Shown one piece after another: positions 31,224-40,331 of a stretch of 61,659 bases of DNA. The translations under genes and the position numbers were made by a program. The notes under the pieces are model-generated. The model worked only from the letters and a program-made list of their open reading frames with translations, was not told the DNA's origin and made no database searches. This DNA is from JABMPX01 sp964649795 (GTDB taxonomy: Bacteria > Patescibacteriota > Minisyncoccia > Portnoybacterales > UBA2143), in contig CAZYQY010000002.1 of NCBI GenBank assembly GCA_964649795.1, positions 1 to 61,659 on the forward strand, in the 5' to 3' direction. Positions within the stretch are counted from its first letter, which is position 1. The number at the start of each line of letters is the position of its first letter.

Positions 31224-33623
31224 TTAAACCACTATATTAACTAATCGATTTGGAATATAGATAATTTTCTTTGGCTCTTTATTATCTATCCATTTCTTGA
31301 TTTTTTCTTGGGACAAGGCTATTTCTTTTGCTTTTTTTTCTGGGATTTCTTGTCTAACTTCTATTTTATCCCTGACTTTGCCATTAATTTGGATAATTAA
31401 TTGCCAAGTTTCTTCTTTGATTAACTTCTTGTTGTATTTAGGCCATTTTTCCAAAAAAATGCTTTTTTTATTTCCTGATTGTTCCCATAATTCTTCTGCA
31501 ATATGAGGTGCAAAAGGAGCTAATAGCTTTAAAAACATCTCTGATTCTTTTTTAGCCAAAGCATTATTTTCTTCGGCCCATAAGTTAATAAATTCCATAA
31601 AAGCAGCTATAACTGTATTGAATTTCATTGATTCCAAATCTTGATTAACTTTTTTAATTAATTGATGTAATTTAGTAATTAATTCTCTATTGCTTCTTGA
31701 GTTGAATTTTTCCTTATTGCTAAATATTTGCCAAACTTTATTAATAAAACGAAAACATCCTTGAACACCTTTATCGCTCCAGCTAATCATCTGATCAAAA
31801 GGACCCATAAACATTTCATAAGTCCTTAATGTGTCAGCTCCGTAATGTACAATAACATCATCAGGCCTTACAACATTATCAAAACTTTTGCTCATTTTGC
31901 GGCTATCTCCAGATAAAACCACTCCATGAGAATAACGGCGTTGATATGGTTCTATAGTTGGCACAATTCCTATGTCATACAGAAACTTATGCCAAAAACG
32001 AGAGTATAGCAAATGCAAAGTAGTATGCTCCATTCCTCCATTATACAAATCAACTGGCAGCCAATATTTTAATTTTTTAAAATCAGCAAGTTCTTTGTTG
32101 TTATTTGGGTCAATGTATCTCAAAAAATACCATGAAGAACCAGCCCAATTAGGCATAGTATCAGTTTCTCTTTGAGCCGGGCCATTGCATTTAGGACATT
32201 TTGTATTAACCCATTTTTTAATTTTAGCCAAAGGCGATTCGCCTGTTTTGCTTGGCTTGTATTTCTTTACATGAGGCAGTTCAACTGGCAAGCTTTTTTC
32301 TGGCACAGGCACAATTCCGCATTTATCACAATGAATAATGGGAATTGGCTCGCCCCAATAGTGCTGTCTGGAAAATATCCAGTCACGCAGCTTATACTGC
32401 GTTGTTTCTTTACCATTTTTATTTTTAATCAACCAATCAGTAATTTTCTCAATAGCTTCTTTAGAAAATAGTCCGTTAAAATTGCCTGAATTTATTAATT
32501 TGCCATAATTAACATAAGGTTCTTTTGAAATATTGCCGCCTGAAATAACTTCTCTGATCTCCAAGCCATATTTTTTGGCAAACTGGTAATCTCTTTTATC
32601 ATGAGCTGGTACAATCATAACTGCGCCGCCGCCGTAAGTAGCAATTACATAATCACTAACCCAAATTGGCACTTTCTCCTGATTAATTGGATTAATGCAA
32701 TATGAACCAGTAAAGACGCCTGTTTTTTCTTTTTCTAATTTTGTTCTCTCAAATTCGCTTTTCTTTTTTGAATCTAAAACATACTTTTTAATTTTTTCTT
32801 TATTCTCATTAGCAGTTAATTTTTCCAATAAAGGATGTTCTGGAGCAACAATTAATGCCGTGATGCCAAAAATAGTATCAACACGTGTAGTAAAAACAGT
32901 AATTTTATCTGAAGAATCAGCTATTTGCAGATTAAATTCTGTGCCATGGCTTTTCCCAATCCAATTAATCTGCTGTGTCTTAATTTTTTCTAAATAATTA
33001 ATTTTATCCAAATCCTTAATTAATCTATCTGCATATTTAGTTATTTTAAGCATCCATTGTTTAATTGTTTTTTTCTCAGTCTGAGCTCCGCATCTTTCAC
33101 ATTTCCCAGCTATGACTTCTTCATTAGCTAAACCGATTTTACAGCTTGGGCACCAATTAATTGGCATTTTTGATTGATAGGCCAATCCCTTTTTAAAGAG
33201 TTGAATAAAAATCCATTGGCTCCATCTGTAATATTTGGGCTCGCTAGTATTGATTTCCCTTGACCAATCAAAAGAAAGGCCAAGTGAATTCATTTGTTTT
33301 TTGAAAATCTTAATATTATTTTCAGTTACCTTAGCTGGATGAATGCCTGTTTTAATCGCATAATTTTCTGTTGGCAAGCCAAAAGCATCCCAGCCCATAG
33401 GATAAAGCACATTGAATCCCTCCATTCTTTTTTTACGCGCCAAGGCGTCTAAAGAACAATAACTGCGTAAATGCCCCATGTGCAAACCATCTCCAGAAGG
33501 ATAAGGGAATTCAACCATAATGTATTTTTTTGGCTTTTTGGAAAAATCCTCGGCTTTATATAGATCCTGCTTTTCCCATTTCTTCTGCCACTTTTTTTCT
33601 ATTTTATTTGGATTGTATTTCAT
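31224..33623 (-). CDS. leuS: Leucyl-tRNA synthetase
   Basis: Class I synthetase charging tRNA-Leu. HIGH is HMGH (residues 48-51, in SGDGLHMGHLRSY). A CxxC zinc knuckle (WCPSC and CERC) follows; the CP1 editing domain occupies about 220-400 with TTRVDTIFG. KMSKS is RKMSKSFDNVV near residue 575. The anticodon-binding and C-terminal domains complete 799 residues, normal for bacterial LeuRS. It follows the TatD gene by nine bases on the same strand. Confidence 0.97.
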   Translation of the reverse strand: MKYNPNKIEKKWQKKWEKQDLYKAEDFSKKPKKYIMVEFPYPSGDGLHMGHLRSYCSLDALARKKRMEGFNVLYPMGWDAFGLPTENYAIKTGIHPAKVTENNIKIFKKQMNSLGLSFDWSREINTSEPKYYRWSQWIFIQLFKKGLAYQSKMPINWCPSCKIGLANEEVIAGKCERCGAQTEKKTIKQWMLKITKYADRLIKDLDKINYLEKIKTQQINWIGKSHGTEFNLQIADSSDKITVFTTRVDTIFGITALIVAPEHPLLEKLTANENKEKIKKYVLDSKKKSEFERTKLEKEKTGVFTGSYCINPINQEKVPIWVSDYVIATYGGGAVMIVPAHDKRDYQFAKKYGLEIREVISGGNISKEPYVNYGKLINSGNFNGLFSKEAIEKITDWLIKNKNGKETTQYKLRDWIFSRQHYWGEPIPIIHCDKCGIVPVPEKSLPVELPHVKKYKPSKTGESPLAKIKKWVNTKCPKCNGPAQRETDTMPNWAGSSWYFLRYIDPNNNKELADFKKLKYWLPVDLYNGGMEHTTLHLLYSRFWHKFLYDIGIVPTIEPYQRRYSHGVVLSGDSRKMSKSFDNVVRPDDVIVHYGADTLRTYEMFMGPFDQMISWSDKGVQGCFRFINKVWQIFSNKEKFNSRSNRELITKLHQLIKKVNQDLESMKFNTVIAAFMEFINLWAEENNALAKKESEMFLKLLAPFAPHIAEELWEQSGNKKSIFLEKWPKYNKKLIKEETWQLIIQINGKVRDKIEVRQEIPEKKAKEIALSQEKIKKWIDNKEPKKIIYIPNRLVNIVV

Positions 33624-33632
33624 AATTTTAAA

Positions 33633-34496
33633 CTATATTCCAAACAAATCTTTTGCGTTTTTTGTTGTTTGTTCAGCAATTTTTTTAAAACTTACTTTCT
33701 TTATTTCAGCTATTTTTTTAGCTACATATTTTACATACAAGGGTTCGTTTCTTTTATATCGGTGAGGTATTGGAGTTAAATACGGCGCATCGGTTTCTAA
33801 TAAGATTCTTTCTAATGGCAAATTCTTAATCACTTTATCGTAGTCGCGAGCGTAAGTGATTAAGCCATTAAATCCAAAATAAAAACCCATGGTCATTAAT
33901 TTCTCGGCCTGTGACCAGCGTCCCATATAGCAATGAATCACTCCTCTGATTTTTTTGCTACTGGCGCCCGGACAATTAAAAGGGCAATTAGCGCAGTTAT
34001 TTGACAAACAGTCCAAAATTTCAATCAAATCGTCATAGGCCTTGCGACAGTGGAAAATAACCGGTTTGTCCATTTTTTGAGCTAATTCCAATTGCTCTAT
34101 TAAAACCTGCCTTTGCTTATCTTTTGCTTCTTGACTGATTTCATCGCCATATTCCAGACCGATTTCGCCCATTGCCACTGTTTTAGGATTTTCTAATAAT
34201 TCTTTATATTTTCCCGGCTTAAATTCTTCCAATTCCCGGATTTCTGTTTGAGCTCCTTTATCCTGTTCAAGATTATCCTGATGAATATGGCTTGGATGAA
34301 TACACACAGCTGCATAAACTCCTTGTTTATATTTTTCTGCATATTCAACGGCTCGACAACTAGTGCTATATTGAGCGCCAACATTAATTGTCCAGATATT
34401 TTCTTTTAATGCCCGTTTAATGACTTTGTCGCCATCATCCTTAAAAGCGTTAAAATTAACATGCGTATGAGTATCGATTAACAATGGTCTGTTCAT
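33633..34496 (-). CDS. TatD-family metal-dependent deoxyribonuclease
   Basis: A 287-residue TIM-barrel hydrolase. DTHTHVNF (8-15) is the HxH metal motif, MGEIGLEYG supplies the Glu, IFHCRKAYDDLI a His, and ILLETDAPYLTP the final Asp. TatD enzymes act as 3'-5' DNases in DNA repair. An unusual cysteine cluster (DCLSNNCANCPFNCPG, about 167-182) interrupts the domain, with CxxC-like spacing that could hold metal; I have not seen this in E. coli TatD. It is in the metG-leuS run of genes. Confidence 0.93.
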   Translation of the reverse strand: MNRPLLIDTHTHVNFNAFKDDGDKVIKRALKENIWTINVGAQYSTSCRAVEYAEKYKQGVYAAVCIHPSHIHQDNLEQDKGAQTEIRELEEFKPGKYKELLENPKTVAMGEIGLEYGDEISQEAKDKQRQVLIEQLELAQKMDKPVIFHCRKAYDDLIEILDCLSNNCANCPFNCPGASSKKIRGVIHCYMGRWSQAEKLMTMGFYFGFNGLITYARDYDKVIKNLPLERILLETDAPYLTPIPHRYKRNEPLYVKYVAKKIAEIKKVSFKKIAEQTTKNAKDLFGI

Positions 34497-34502
34497 ATAA
34501 TC

Positions 34503-35930
34503 TTACAACCGCGGGAATAATGCCTTGGTTTTTTTGTTTTGTTTGATTTGCTTTAAAATTTTCTCTGATGTCTCTGGCATAAACGGTTCCAATAAATCAG
34601 CTATTGTATATAACGTTCCTAGAAGATTTGAAATAATTTCTTTAAATTTATCTGAATCTTTTTCTAATCCCCACGGCTTATTTTTTTCAATATATTCATC
34701 GCAAAAACTAATTAATTGCCGAATTGATTCCAGAGCTTCGTTAAATTTAATTTCTTTCATTGCACTTTTATATCTCTCCTGAACTGATTTAATTTCTAAA
34801 TTAAATACCTTGTCTATTTTCTTTGATTTAACGTTAACTTTTTCTGACAAAGTTAAAACTCTGCTTACTAAATTACCTAATCCATTAGCCAAGTCAGCAT
34901 TATAACGTTCTTCTAAACGCTTAATGCTAAAATCACCATCTTGTCCAAAAGAAATTTCACGCAAAAGAAAATATCTTACTACATCTGCCCCATATTTATC
35001 AACCAAATAAATTGGATCAATAACATTGCCCAATGTCTTGCTCATTTTCTGCCCTTCTACTGTAAAAAAACCATGAACAAATATTTTTTTCGGCAGCTCC
35101 AAGCCAACAGCTAATAATAAAGCGGGCCAGAAAATAGCGTGAAATTTAACAATATCTTTGGCTATTAAATGTAAATCAGCTGGCCAATATTTATTAAATT
35201 TTTTTGAATCATTCTCATAGCCAATAGCTGTGATATAGTTTTGGAGGGCTTCTACCCAAACATATATTTTTTGTTTTTTATCAAAAGGCAAATCAATCCC
35301 CCATTTTACTTTTTGTCTTGAAATAGAAAGATTACCTAAATCCTGCTTAAGTAAAGACAAAACTTCTTTTTTACGTTCTTTTGGTTTAATTATTATCTTA
35401 TCTTTTTCAATTAATCCCTTTACTTTAGGAAGAAAATCTTTTAATTTGAAAAAATAGTTTGTTTCAGAAATTAATTCGGGCTTTGTCTTATGATAAGGAC
35501 ATTTACCATTTATTAAATCTTTTTTGAAAATAAAATCTTCACATCCTGTACAATACAAAGCCTTATATTCATCCTGGTAAATTTTGTTGCTTTCTTTTAA
35601 CTTTAATAAAAATTTTGCTACTCCTTTTTTATGCTTTTCATCTGTTGTCCGTATAAAATCATCATATTGAATATTTAGTTTTGCCCAAGCTGTTTTAAAT
35701 TTTTCAGCTATTTCATCAACAAATTTTTGCGGTGTTTTACCCGCTTCACTTGCGGCTTGAGCAATTTTTTCTCCATGTTCGTCTGTCCCAGTCAAAAAGA
35801 AAACTTCTTCGCCTAATTTCTTATGATAGCGAGACAAAACATCAGCTGCCACAGTAGTATAGGTTGTGCCGATGTGAGGTGGCTGATTAGTATAATAAAT
35901 TGGAGTAGTGATATAGAATTTCTTTGCCAT
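34503..35930 (-). CDS. metG: Methionyl-tRNA synthetase
   Basis: Class I synthetase charging initiator and elongator tRNA-Met. HIGH is PHIGTTY (18-24). The zinc knuckle is CTGCEDFIFKKDLINGKCPYH, i.e. CxxC with a second Cys-His pair (one site). KMSKT is in GQKMSKTLGNVID near 297. The helical anticodon-binding domain ends the protein, with no C-terminal EMAP/dimerisation domain (475 residues). It is preceded by rsmI with a one-base gap. Confidence 0.97.
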   Translation of the reverse strand: MAKKFYITTPIYYTNQPPHIGTTYTTVAADVLSRYHKKLGEEVFFLTGTDEHGEKIAQAASEAGKTPQKFVDEIAEKFKTAWAKLNIQYDDFIRTTDEKHKKGVAKFLLKLKESNKIYQDEYKALYCTGCEDFIFKKDLINGKCPYHKTKPELISETNYFFKLKDFLPKVKGLIEKDKIIIKPKERKKEVLSLLKQDLGNLSISRQKVKWGIDLPFDKKQKIYVWVEALQNYITAIGYENDSKKFNKYWPADLHLIAKDIVKFHAIFWPALLLAVGLELPKKIFVHGFFTVEGQKMSKTLGNVIDPIYLVDKYGADVVRYFLLREISFGQDGDFSIKRLEERYNADLANGLGNLVSRVLTLSEKVNVKSKKIDKVFNLEIKSVQERYKSAMKEIKFNEALESIRQLISFCDEYIEKNKPWGLEKDSDKFKEIISNLLGTLYTIADLLEPFMPETSEKILKQIKQNKKTKALFPRL

Positions 35931-35931
35931 A

Positions 35932-36594
35932 TTATTTTTTACTCACAACAACAACAAATTCTCCTTTAATTTTATCTTTTTCTATTTGATTAATAATTTC
36001 ATTAACATTTCCACGATAAATTGTTTCAAATTTTTTAGTTAACTCGCGACAAACAACAATTTTTAATTCAGGACTTAATTCTCCTAAGGTTTTAATAATT
36101 CTATGGCAGGATTCATAAAATACAACAGTATGTTTTGCCTTAATTATTTCCTGAAAAAACTTTTCCCTTTTTTTCTTAATTGGAGGAAAGCCAGAAAAAA
36201 CAAACTTATCAACTGGAAACCCGGAAATACTTAAGGCGGAAATTAAAGCTGAAGGACCGGGAATAGGAATAATTTTTAAATCAGGCTGTTCCTTGACTAA
36301 ATAATCAATTAATTTTGCGCCGGGATCGCTAATACATGGTGTGCCAGCATCTGAAATTAAAGCTAATCTCTTGTGCTTTTTTAACTGTTCTGAGATATAT
36401 TTAATCTTATTTAATTTGCTATGCTGATGATAGCTAATGGTTGGCTTTGAAATTTTGTAATGACTTAATATTTTTTTTGTTATCCTGGTATCTTCGCAAA
36501 GAATTAAATCAACTTCTTTTAAGACTCGTAATGCCCTAAAAGACAGGTCTTCAAGATTCCCAATAGGAGTAGCAATGATATATAAAGTAGGCAT
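35932..36594 (-). CDS. rsmI: 16S rRNA (cytidine-1402-2'-O)-methyltransferase
   Basis: SAM-dependent methyltransferase of the tetrapyrrole-methylase fold. LYIIATPIGNLEDLSFRALRVLKEVDLILCEDTR is the family signature, and SDAGTPCISDPG the SAM-binding loop. FYESCHRI and VVCRELTKKFETIYRG also match. Length 220 lacks the C-terminal extension of E. coli RsmI. It is first in the rsmI-metG-tatD-leuS-sua5 run. Confidence 0.96.
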   Translation of the reverse strand: MPTLYIIATPIGNLEDLSFRALRVLKEVDLILCEDTRITKKILSHYKISKPTISYHQHSKLNKIKYISEQLKKHKRLALISDAGTPCISDPGAKLIDYLVKEQPDLKIIPIPGPSALISALSISGFPVDKFVFSGFPPIKKKREKFFQEIIKAKHTVVFYESCHRIIKTLGELSPELKIVVCRELTKKFETIYRGNVNEIINQIEKDKIKGEFVVVVSKK

Positions 36595-36664
36595 AGTTTA
36601 ATTGTATCTAAAAACCGCCCCTTTTGGCAAGGACGACTATAAATTATCTTTTTCTATATTAAAT

Positions 36665-37678
36665 TTAAACAGATTTTTCCTGGAAATCTTTAAAAAATTC
36701 AGCTATGGCAGCAGTTACTGGAACAGCTAAAATAATCCCCAAAACACCGGCCAACTTAGCTCCAATAAGCATGGCCACAATAATAATTATTGGATTCAAG
36801 CCAACTGCTTTTTTCATCACTTGAGGATAAATAATATAATTTTCTAATTGTTGAATAACAATATACAAAATTACAACCAATAAAGCCAAGAAAGGCGATT
36901 GGAAAAAAGCAAGAATAACAGCAGGGATAGCAGCCAGAATTGGACCGATATAAGGAATAATTTCTAAGAGAGTAGCAATTAAAGCTAAAGTTAAAGCATA
37001 TTTTATTCCTAAAAAATAAAGGCCAATATAAGTTAATACGCCAACAATTAGCATCAACAATAATTGTCCTCTTAACCATCCGCCAATTTTGCTTTCAATC
37101 CGCTCTATTAAATTAGAAAGATAACTTTGATGTTCGCTTGGCGTTAAAGAGACTAAGAATTTCTTAGCTCCTTTTTTCTGGACAGCCAAATAAAAAGAAA
37201 TAACTAGAATAACAATGGCTGAAAACAAACCGCCAAAAAGATCAATAATAGTACCAAAGACGCTTGAAGTAGCTTGAGCTAACTTATTGCTCATTTTGTC
37301 TAAAAGGGTTTGTAAACTACCTTCAATTTGATAGTTAGCCCACCACTCTTGAACGCTTAAACCTATTTTCTCCATAAATTCTGGGAAATAGAGAGCTAAT
37401 TGTTTAATCTGTTCAGCTAAAGGAGGAAAAATTAAAGTTACAATTAAAGCCAAGAAAAATAAAATAAACAAATAAATAAAAATTACTCCTAAAATACGAG
37501 GGATTTTATGCCTCTGTAGCCAGCTAACTGGTCCGTTGATAGCAGCTGCAATAATAACAGCCACAAAAACCACTATTAAAATATCTCTAATCAGATACAA
37601 AAAAACTAGAGCCAACAAAATTAAGATAGTCCGAAAAATAGTGGAAGTAGAAATATTAATTGTTTGAGAATTGTTCAT
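36665..37678 (-). CDS. AI-2E family transporter (UPF0118)
   Basis: A 337-residue membrane protein with about seven to eight hydrophobic segments. IVVFVAVIIAAAINGPVSWLQRHKIPR near the start and the C-terminal IGGKLAGVLGI-like segment (LIGAKLAGVLGIILAVPVTAAIAEF) are typical of the family, whose members include TqsA and Na+(Li+)/H+ antiporters. The name does not prove autoinducer export. Four bases overlap the upstream M16 gene, so the two are translationally coupled. Confidence 0.92.
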   Translation of the reverse strand: MNNSQTINISTSTIFRTILILLALVFLYLIRDILIVVFVAVIIAAAINGPVSWLQRHKIPRILGVIFIYLFILFFLALIVTLIFPPLAEQIKQLALYFPEFMEKIGLSVQEWWANYQIEGSLQTLLDKMSNKLAQATSSVFGTIIDLFGGLFSAIVILVISFYLAVQKKGAKKFLVSLTPSEHQSYLSNLIERIESKIGGWLRGQLLLMLIVGVLTYIGLYFLGIKYALTLALIATLLEIIPYIGPILAAIPAVILAFFQSPFLALLVVILYIVIQQLENYIIYPQVMKKAVGLNPIIIIVAMLIGAKLAGVLGIILAVPVTAAIAEFFKDFQEKSV

Positions 37679-38943
37679 AAAATAGAAATAATTCTATTAA
37701 ATCTTTCTTTATCCTTGAATGGACCGATTAAGGCTAAATTAAGTTTTTCTGGCTTGAATATATCTTTAGCCACTCGTTGAATATCATTTACAGTTACTGC
37801 ATCAATTTTAGCGAATTTTTGCTCTAAAGTCAAAATTTTATCGATTAAAAGCTCTTGAAGAGCATAAAACGAGGCCTGAGCATCAGACGATTCCATGCTA
37901 ATAAGAGACGTCCCTTTTATATAATCCTTAGCTTTTTTAAGTTCTATCTGACTAATTTTTCTTTGAGATATTTTTTTATACTCTTGAAGAATCGTTTTAA
38001 TGGCTTTCTCTATTTTTTGATTATCTACGCCAGCATGAGTACATAAAAATCCAGTATCCGTATCTGTTTCAGCGCTAGTGCTAATATGATAAGCTAAGCC
38101 CTGTCTTTCTCTAACAGAAATAAATAAACGGGAACTCATATTGCCGCCTAAAATTACTCCTAATAATCCCAGAGCATATTTATCCGGATGAAAAGTGTTA
38201 TAAGCACGCACCCCTAAATTAATATGGGTCTGGTCTGTTTTTTTGTAATAAATCAGAGACTGCGGCTTGTTTTGTTTTTCTATTACTGGCAATTTATCTT
38301 CAACTATCTGGCTATTAATCAATTCAAAATATTTTTTAATTTTATTAATTACAGAAGAATGATTAATATGGCCAGCTACAGCAATAACTGTATTTTTAGA
38401 AGAATAATGTTCTTTCAAATATTTTATAAATTGAGATCTGTTGGTTTCTTTTATCATCTTTTCGGTGCCAATTATCCTCCATCCAGCTGGCTGGTCCCTG
38501 TATAAAAGTTCTGTCCAAAGATCTTCAACATAGCGAGCTGGATTATCCAAGCACATATTAAGTTCTTGAAGAATCGTCCCTCTTTCTCTATTTATTTCCT
38601 CTTGAGCAATTTTTGAATTTAAATAAATATCAGAGACCCAATCCAATGCTAAATCCAAATTCTTTGCGTCAACTTTAGCCCAATACCCAGTCATTTCTTG
38701 TCCAGTAAAGGCATTGTAAATACCGCCAATCTTATCTAATGGTTCAATTAATTTCAAAGTATTAGGACGCTTTTTAGTCCCCTTAAAGAACATATGCTCC
38801 AAGAAATGAGAAAGGCCATTAATTTCCCTTATCTCGTATTTAGATCCTACGCCAACTAACAATAATACAGCTGCTGTTTTGGTGTTTTTGGCAGGAACAG
38901 TAATAATTCTTAAACCATTAGTCAGTTTTGTTTTTTTATACAT
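37675..38943 (-). CDS. M16-family zinc peptidase
   Basis: A 422-residue insulinase-type metallopeptidase. The inverted zinc motif HxxEH is HFLEH at 46-50, and the downstream Glu is in the NRERGTILQEL segment. The two-halved M16 fold is visible (GGNMSSRLFISVRERQGLAYHIS in the second half). It probably degrades peptides; no signal peptide is present. It overlaps glyS by eight bases and the AI-2E gene by four. Confidence 0.93.
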   Translation of the reverse strand: MYKKTKLTNGLRIITVPAKNTKTAAVLLLVGVGSKYEIREINGLSHFLEHMFFKGTKKRPNTLKLIEPLDKIGGIYNAFTGQEMTGYWAKVDAKNLDLALDWVSDIYLNSKIAQEEINRERGTILQELNMCLDNPARYVEDLWTELLYRDQPAGWRIIGTEKMIKETNRSQFIKYLKEHYSSKNTVIAVAGHINHSSVINKIKKYFELINSQIVEDKLPVIEKQNKPQSLIYYKKTDQTHINLGVRAYNTFHPDKYALGLLGVILGGNMSSRLFISVRERQGLAYHISTSAETDTDTGFLCTHAGVDNQKIEKAIKTILQEYKKISQRKISQIELKKAKDYIKGTSLISMESSDAQASFYALQELLIDKILTLEQKFAKIDAVTVNDIQRVAKDIFKPEKLNLALIGPFKDKERFNRIISIL

Positions 38944-40312
38944 TTATTTTCTCTTTTAAATAATCAGTTAATTTATTTATCTTTACTCTTTCCTGCTTCA
39001 TGGTATCCCGGTCCCGGACTGTCAAGTCATCGCCTTTTAAGCTCTCAAAGTCAACCGTTAAGCACATTAAAGTGCCTATTTCGTCTTGCCTGCGATAGCG
39101 TTTGCCAATATTCCCATTGTCGTCAAATTCACAGACAAATTCTGATTTAAGCTGTTTATAAACCTCCTTAGTTTTTTTAACTAATTCTGGCTTATTCCTT
39201 AGTAAGGGGAAAACCGCTACTTGAACCGGGGCTAATTTTTTAGGAAATTTCATAACTATCCTCATCTCTTTGTCAATTTTTTCTTCAGTATATGCTTCGG
39301 TCAAAACAGCAAAAACAGTTCGACCAACGCCAACTGATGATTCAATAATATGGGGAATATATTTCTTGTTAGTTTTCGGGTCAAGATAAGACAAGTCCTT
39401 GCCTGAAAACTTAGTATGTTGCGATAAATCATAATTACCGCGCGCATGCACACCTTCTAATTCATCAAAACCAAAAGGGAAATTGTAATCTATGTCATAA
39501 GCAGCTTTAGCATAAAAAACCAAATTCTTATGCTTATTCCATTTCAGATTCTCTTTTCTAAGACCTAAATCTAAATAATATTGCCAACGATCTTTCCGTA
39601 GTTTTTCATACTCTTCCATTTCCTTGTCTGGATGAACAAAATATTGCATTTCCATTTGTTCAAATTCCCTTGTTCTGAAAAGAAACTGACGAGCTGTTAT
39701 CTCGTTGCGAAAGGCCTTGCCAATTTGGGCAATGCCAAATGGTATTTTAACTCTAGTTGAATCCAAAACATTTTTGTAATTAACATAAATTCCCTGGCAA
39801 GTCTCTCCTCGCAAATATACAGGTTCTTTGTCCCAATTATCAGTAAAGTTGCCTAAATTAGACTTAACTAATAAATTAAATTTCCTGGCATCAGTAAAAT
39901 CTTTTTCACCACAATTGGGGCACTTTAGTTTATCCTTGTTCTTAGAAAAAATCTCGTTAATTTCTTTTTCGGACATTTTTTCATCTGTCTCTATTCCTAT
40001 ACCCTCCAATAAATGATCGACTCTGGAACGAGTATGGCAATTTTTGCATTCAATCAAGGGATCGGAAAATCCAGCTACGTGGCCACTTGCTTCCCAAATT
40101 TTCGGGTGCATAAAGATAGCTGAATCCAAGCCAACAATATCCTGTCTTTGCCGGACAAGATTTTTCCACCAAAATTTTTTAATATTGTTTTCCAATTCTA
40201 CGCCATAGGGGCCATAATCATAGATTGCGGCAAAACCACCATAAATATCCGACGAAGGGAAAATAAATCCTCGTCGTTTAGCTAAAGAAATAATTTTTTC
40301 CATTGTTACCAT
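38936..40312 (-). CDS. Glycyl-tRNA synthetase (dimeric type)
   Basis: Class II alpha2-type GlyRS, the archaeal/eukaryotic-like form also used by many bacteria, not the alpha/beta tetramer. Motif 1 region is GGFAAIYDYGPYGVELENNIKKFWW; a zinc-like CxxC pair set is CKNCHTRSRVDH and CPNCGEKDF; motif 2 is FRNEITARQFLFRTREFEQMEMQYF; motif 3 is ESSVGVGRTVFAVL. The anticodon-binding domain is C-terminal. Length 458 is typical. An alternative ATG three codons further in is equally possible. Confidence 0.96.
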   Translation of the reverse strand: MVTMEKIISLAKRRGFIFPSSDIYGGFAAIYDYGPYGVELENNIKKFWWKNLVRQRQDIVGLDSAIFMHPKIWEASGHVAGFSDPLIECKNCHTRSRVDHLLEGIGIETDEKMSEKEINEIFSKNKDKLKCPNCGEKDFTDARKFNLLVKSNLGNFTDNWDKEPVYLRGETCQGIYVNYKNVLDSTRVKIPFGIAQIGKAFRNEITARQFLFRTREFEQMEMQYFVHPDKEMEEYEKLRKDRWQYYLDLGLRKENLKWNKHKNLVFYAKAAYDIDYNFPFGFDELEGVHARGNYDLSQHTKFSGKDLSYLDPKTNKKYIPHIIESSVGVGRTVFAVLTEAYTEEKIDKEMRIVMKFPKKLAPVQVAVFPLLRNKPELVKKTKEVYKQLKSEFVCEFDDNGNIGKRYRRQDEIGTLMCLTVDFESLKGDDLTVRDRDTMKQERVKINKLTDYLKEKINV

Positions 40313-40331
40313 AATTTTAAAATTTATATTT

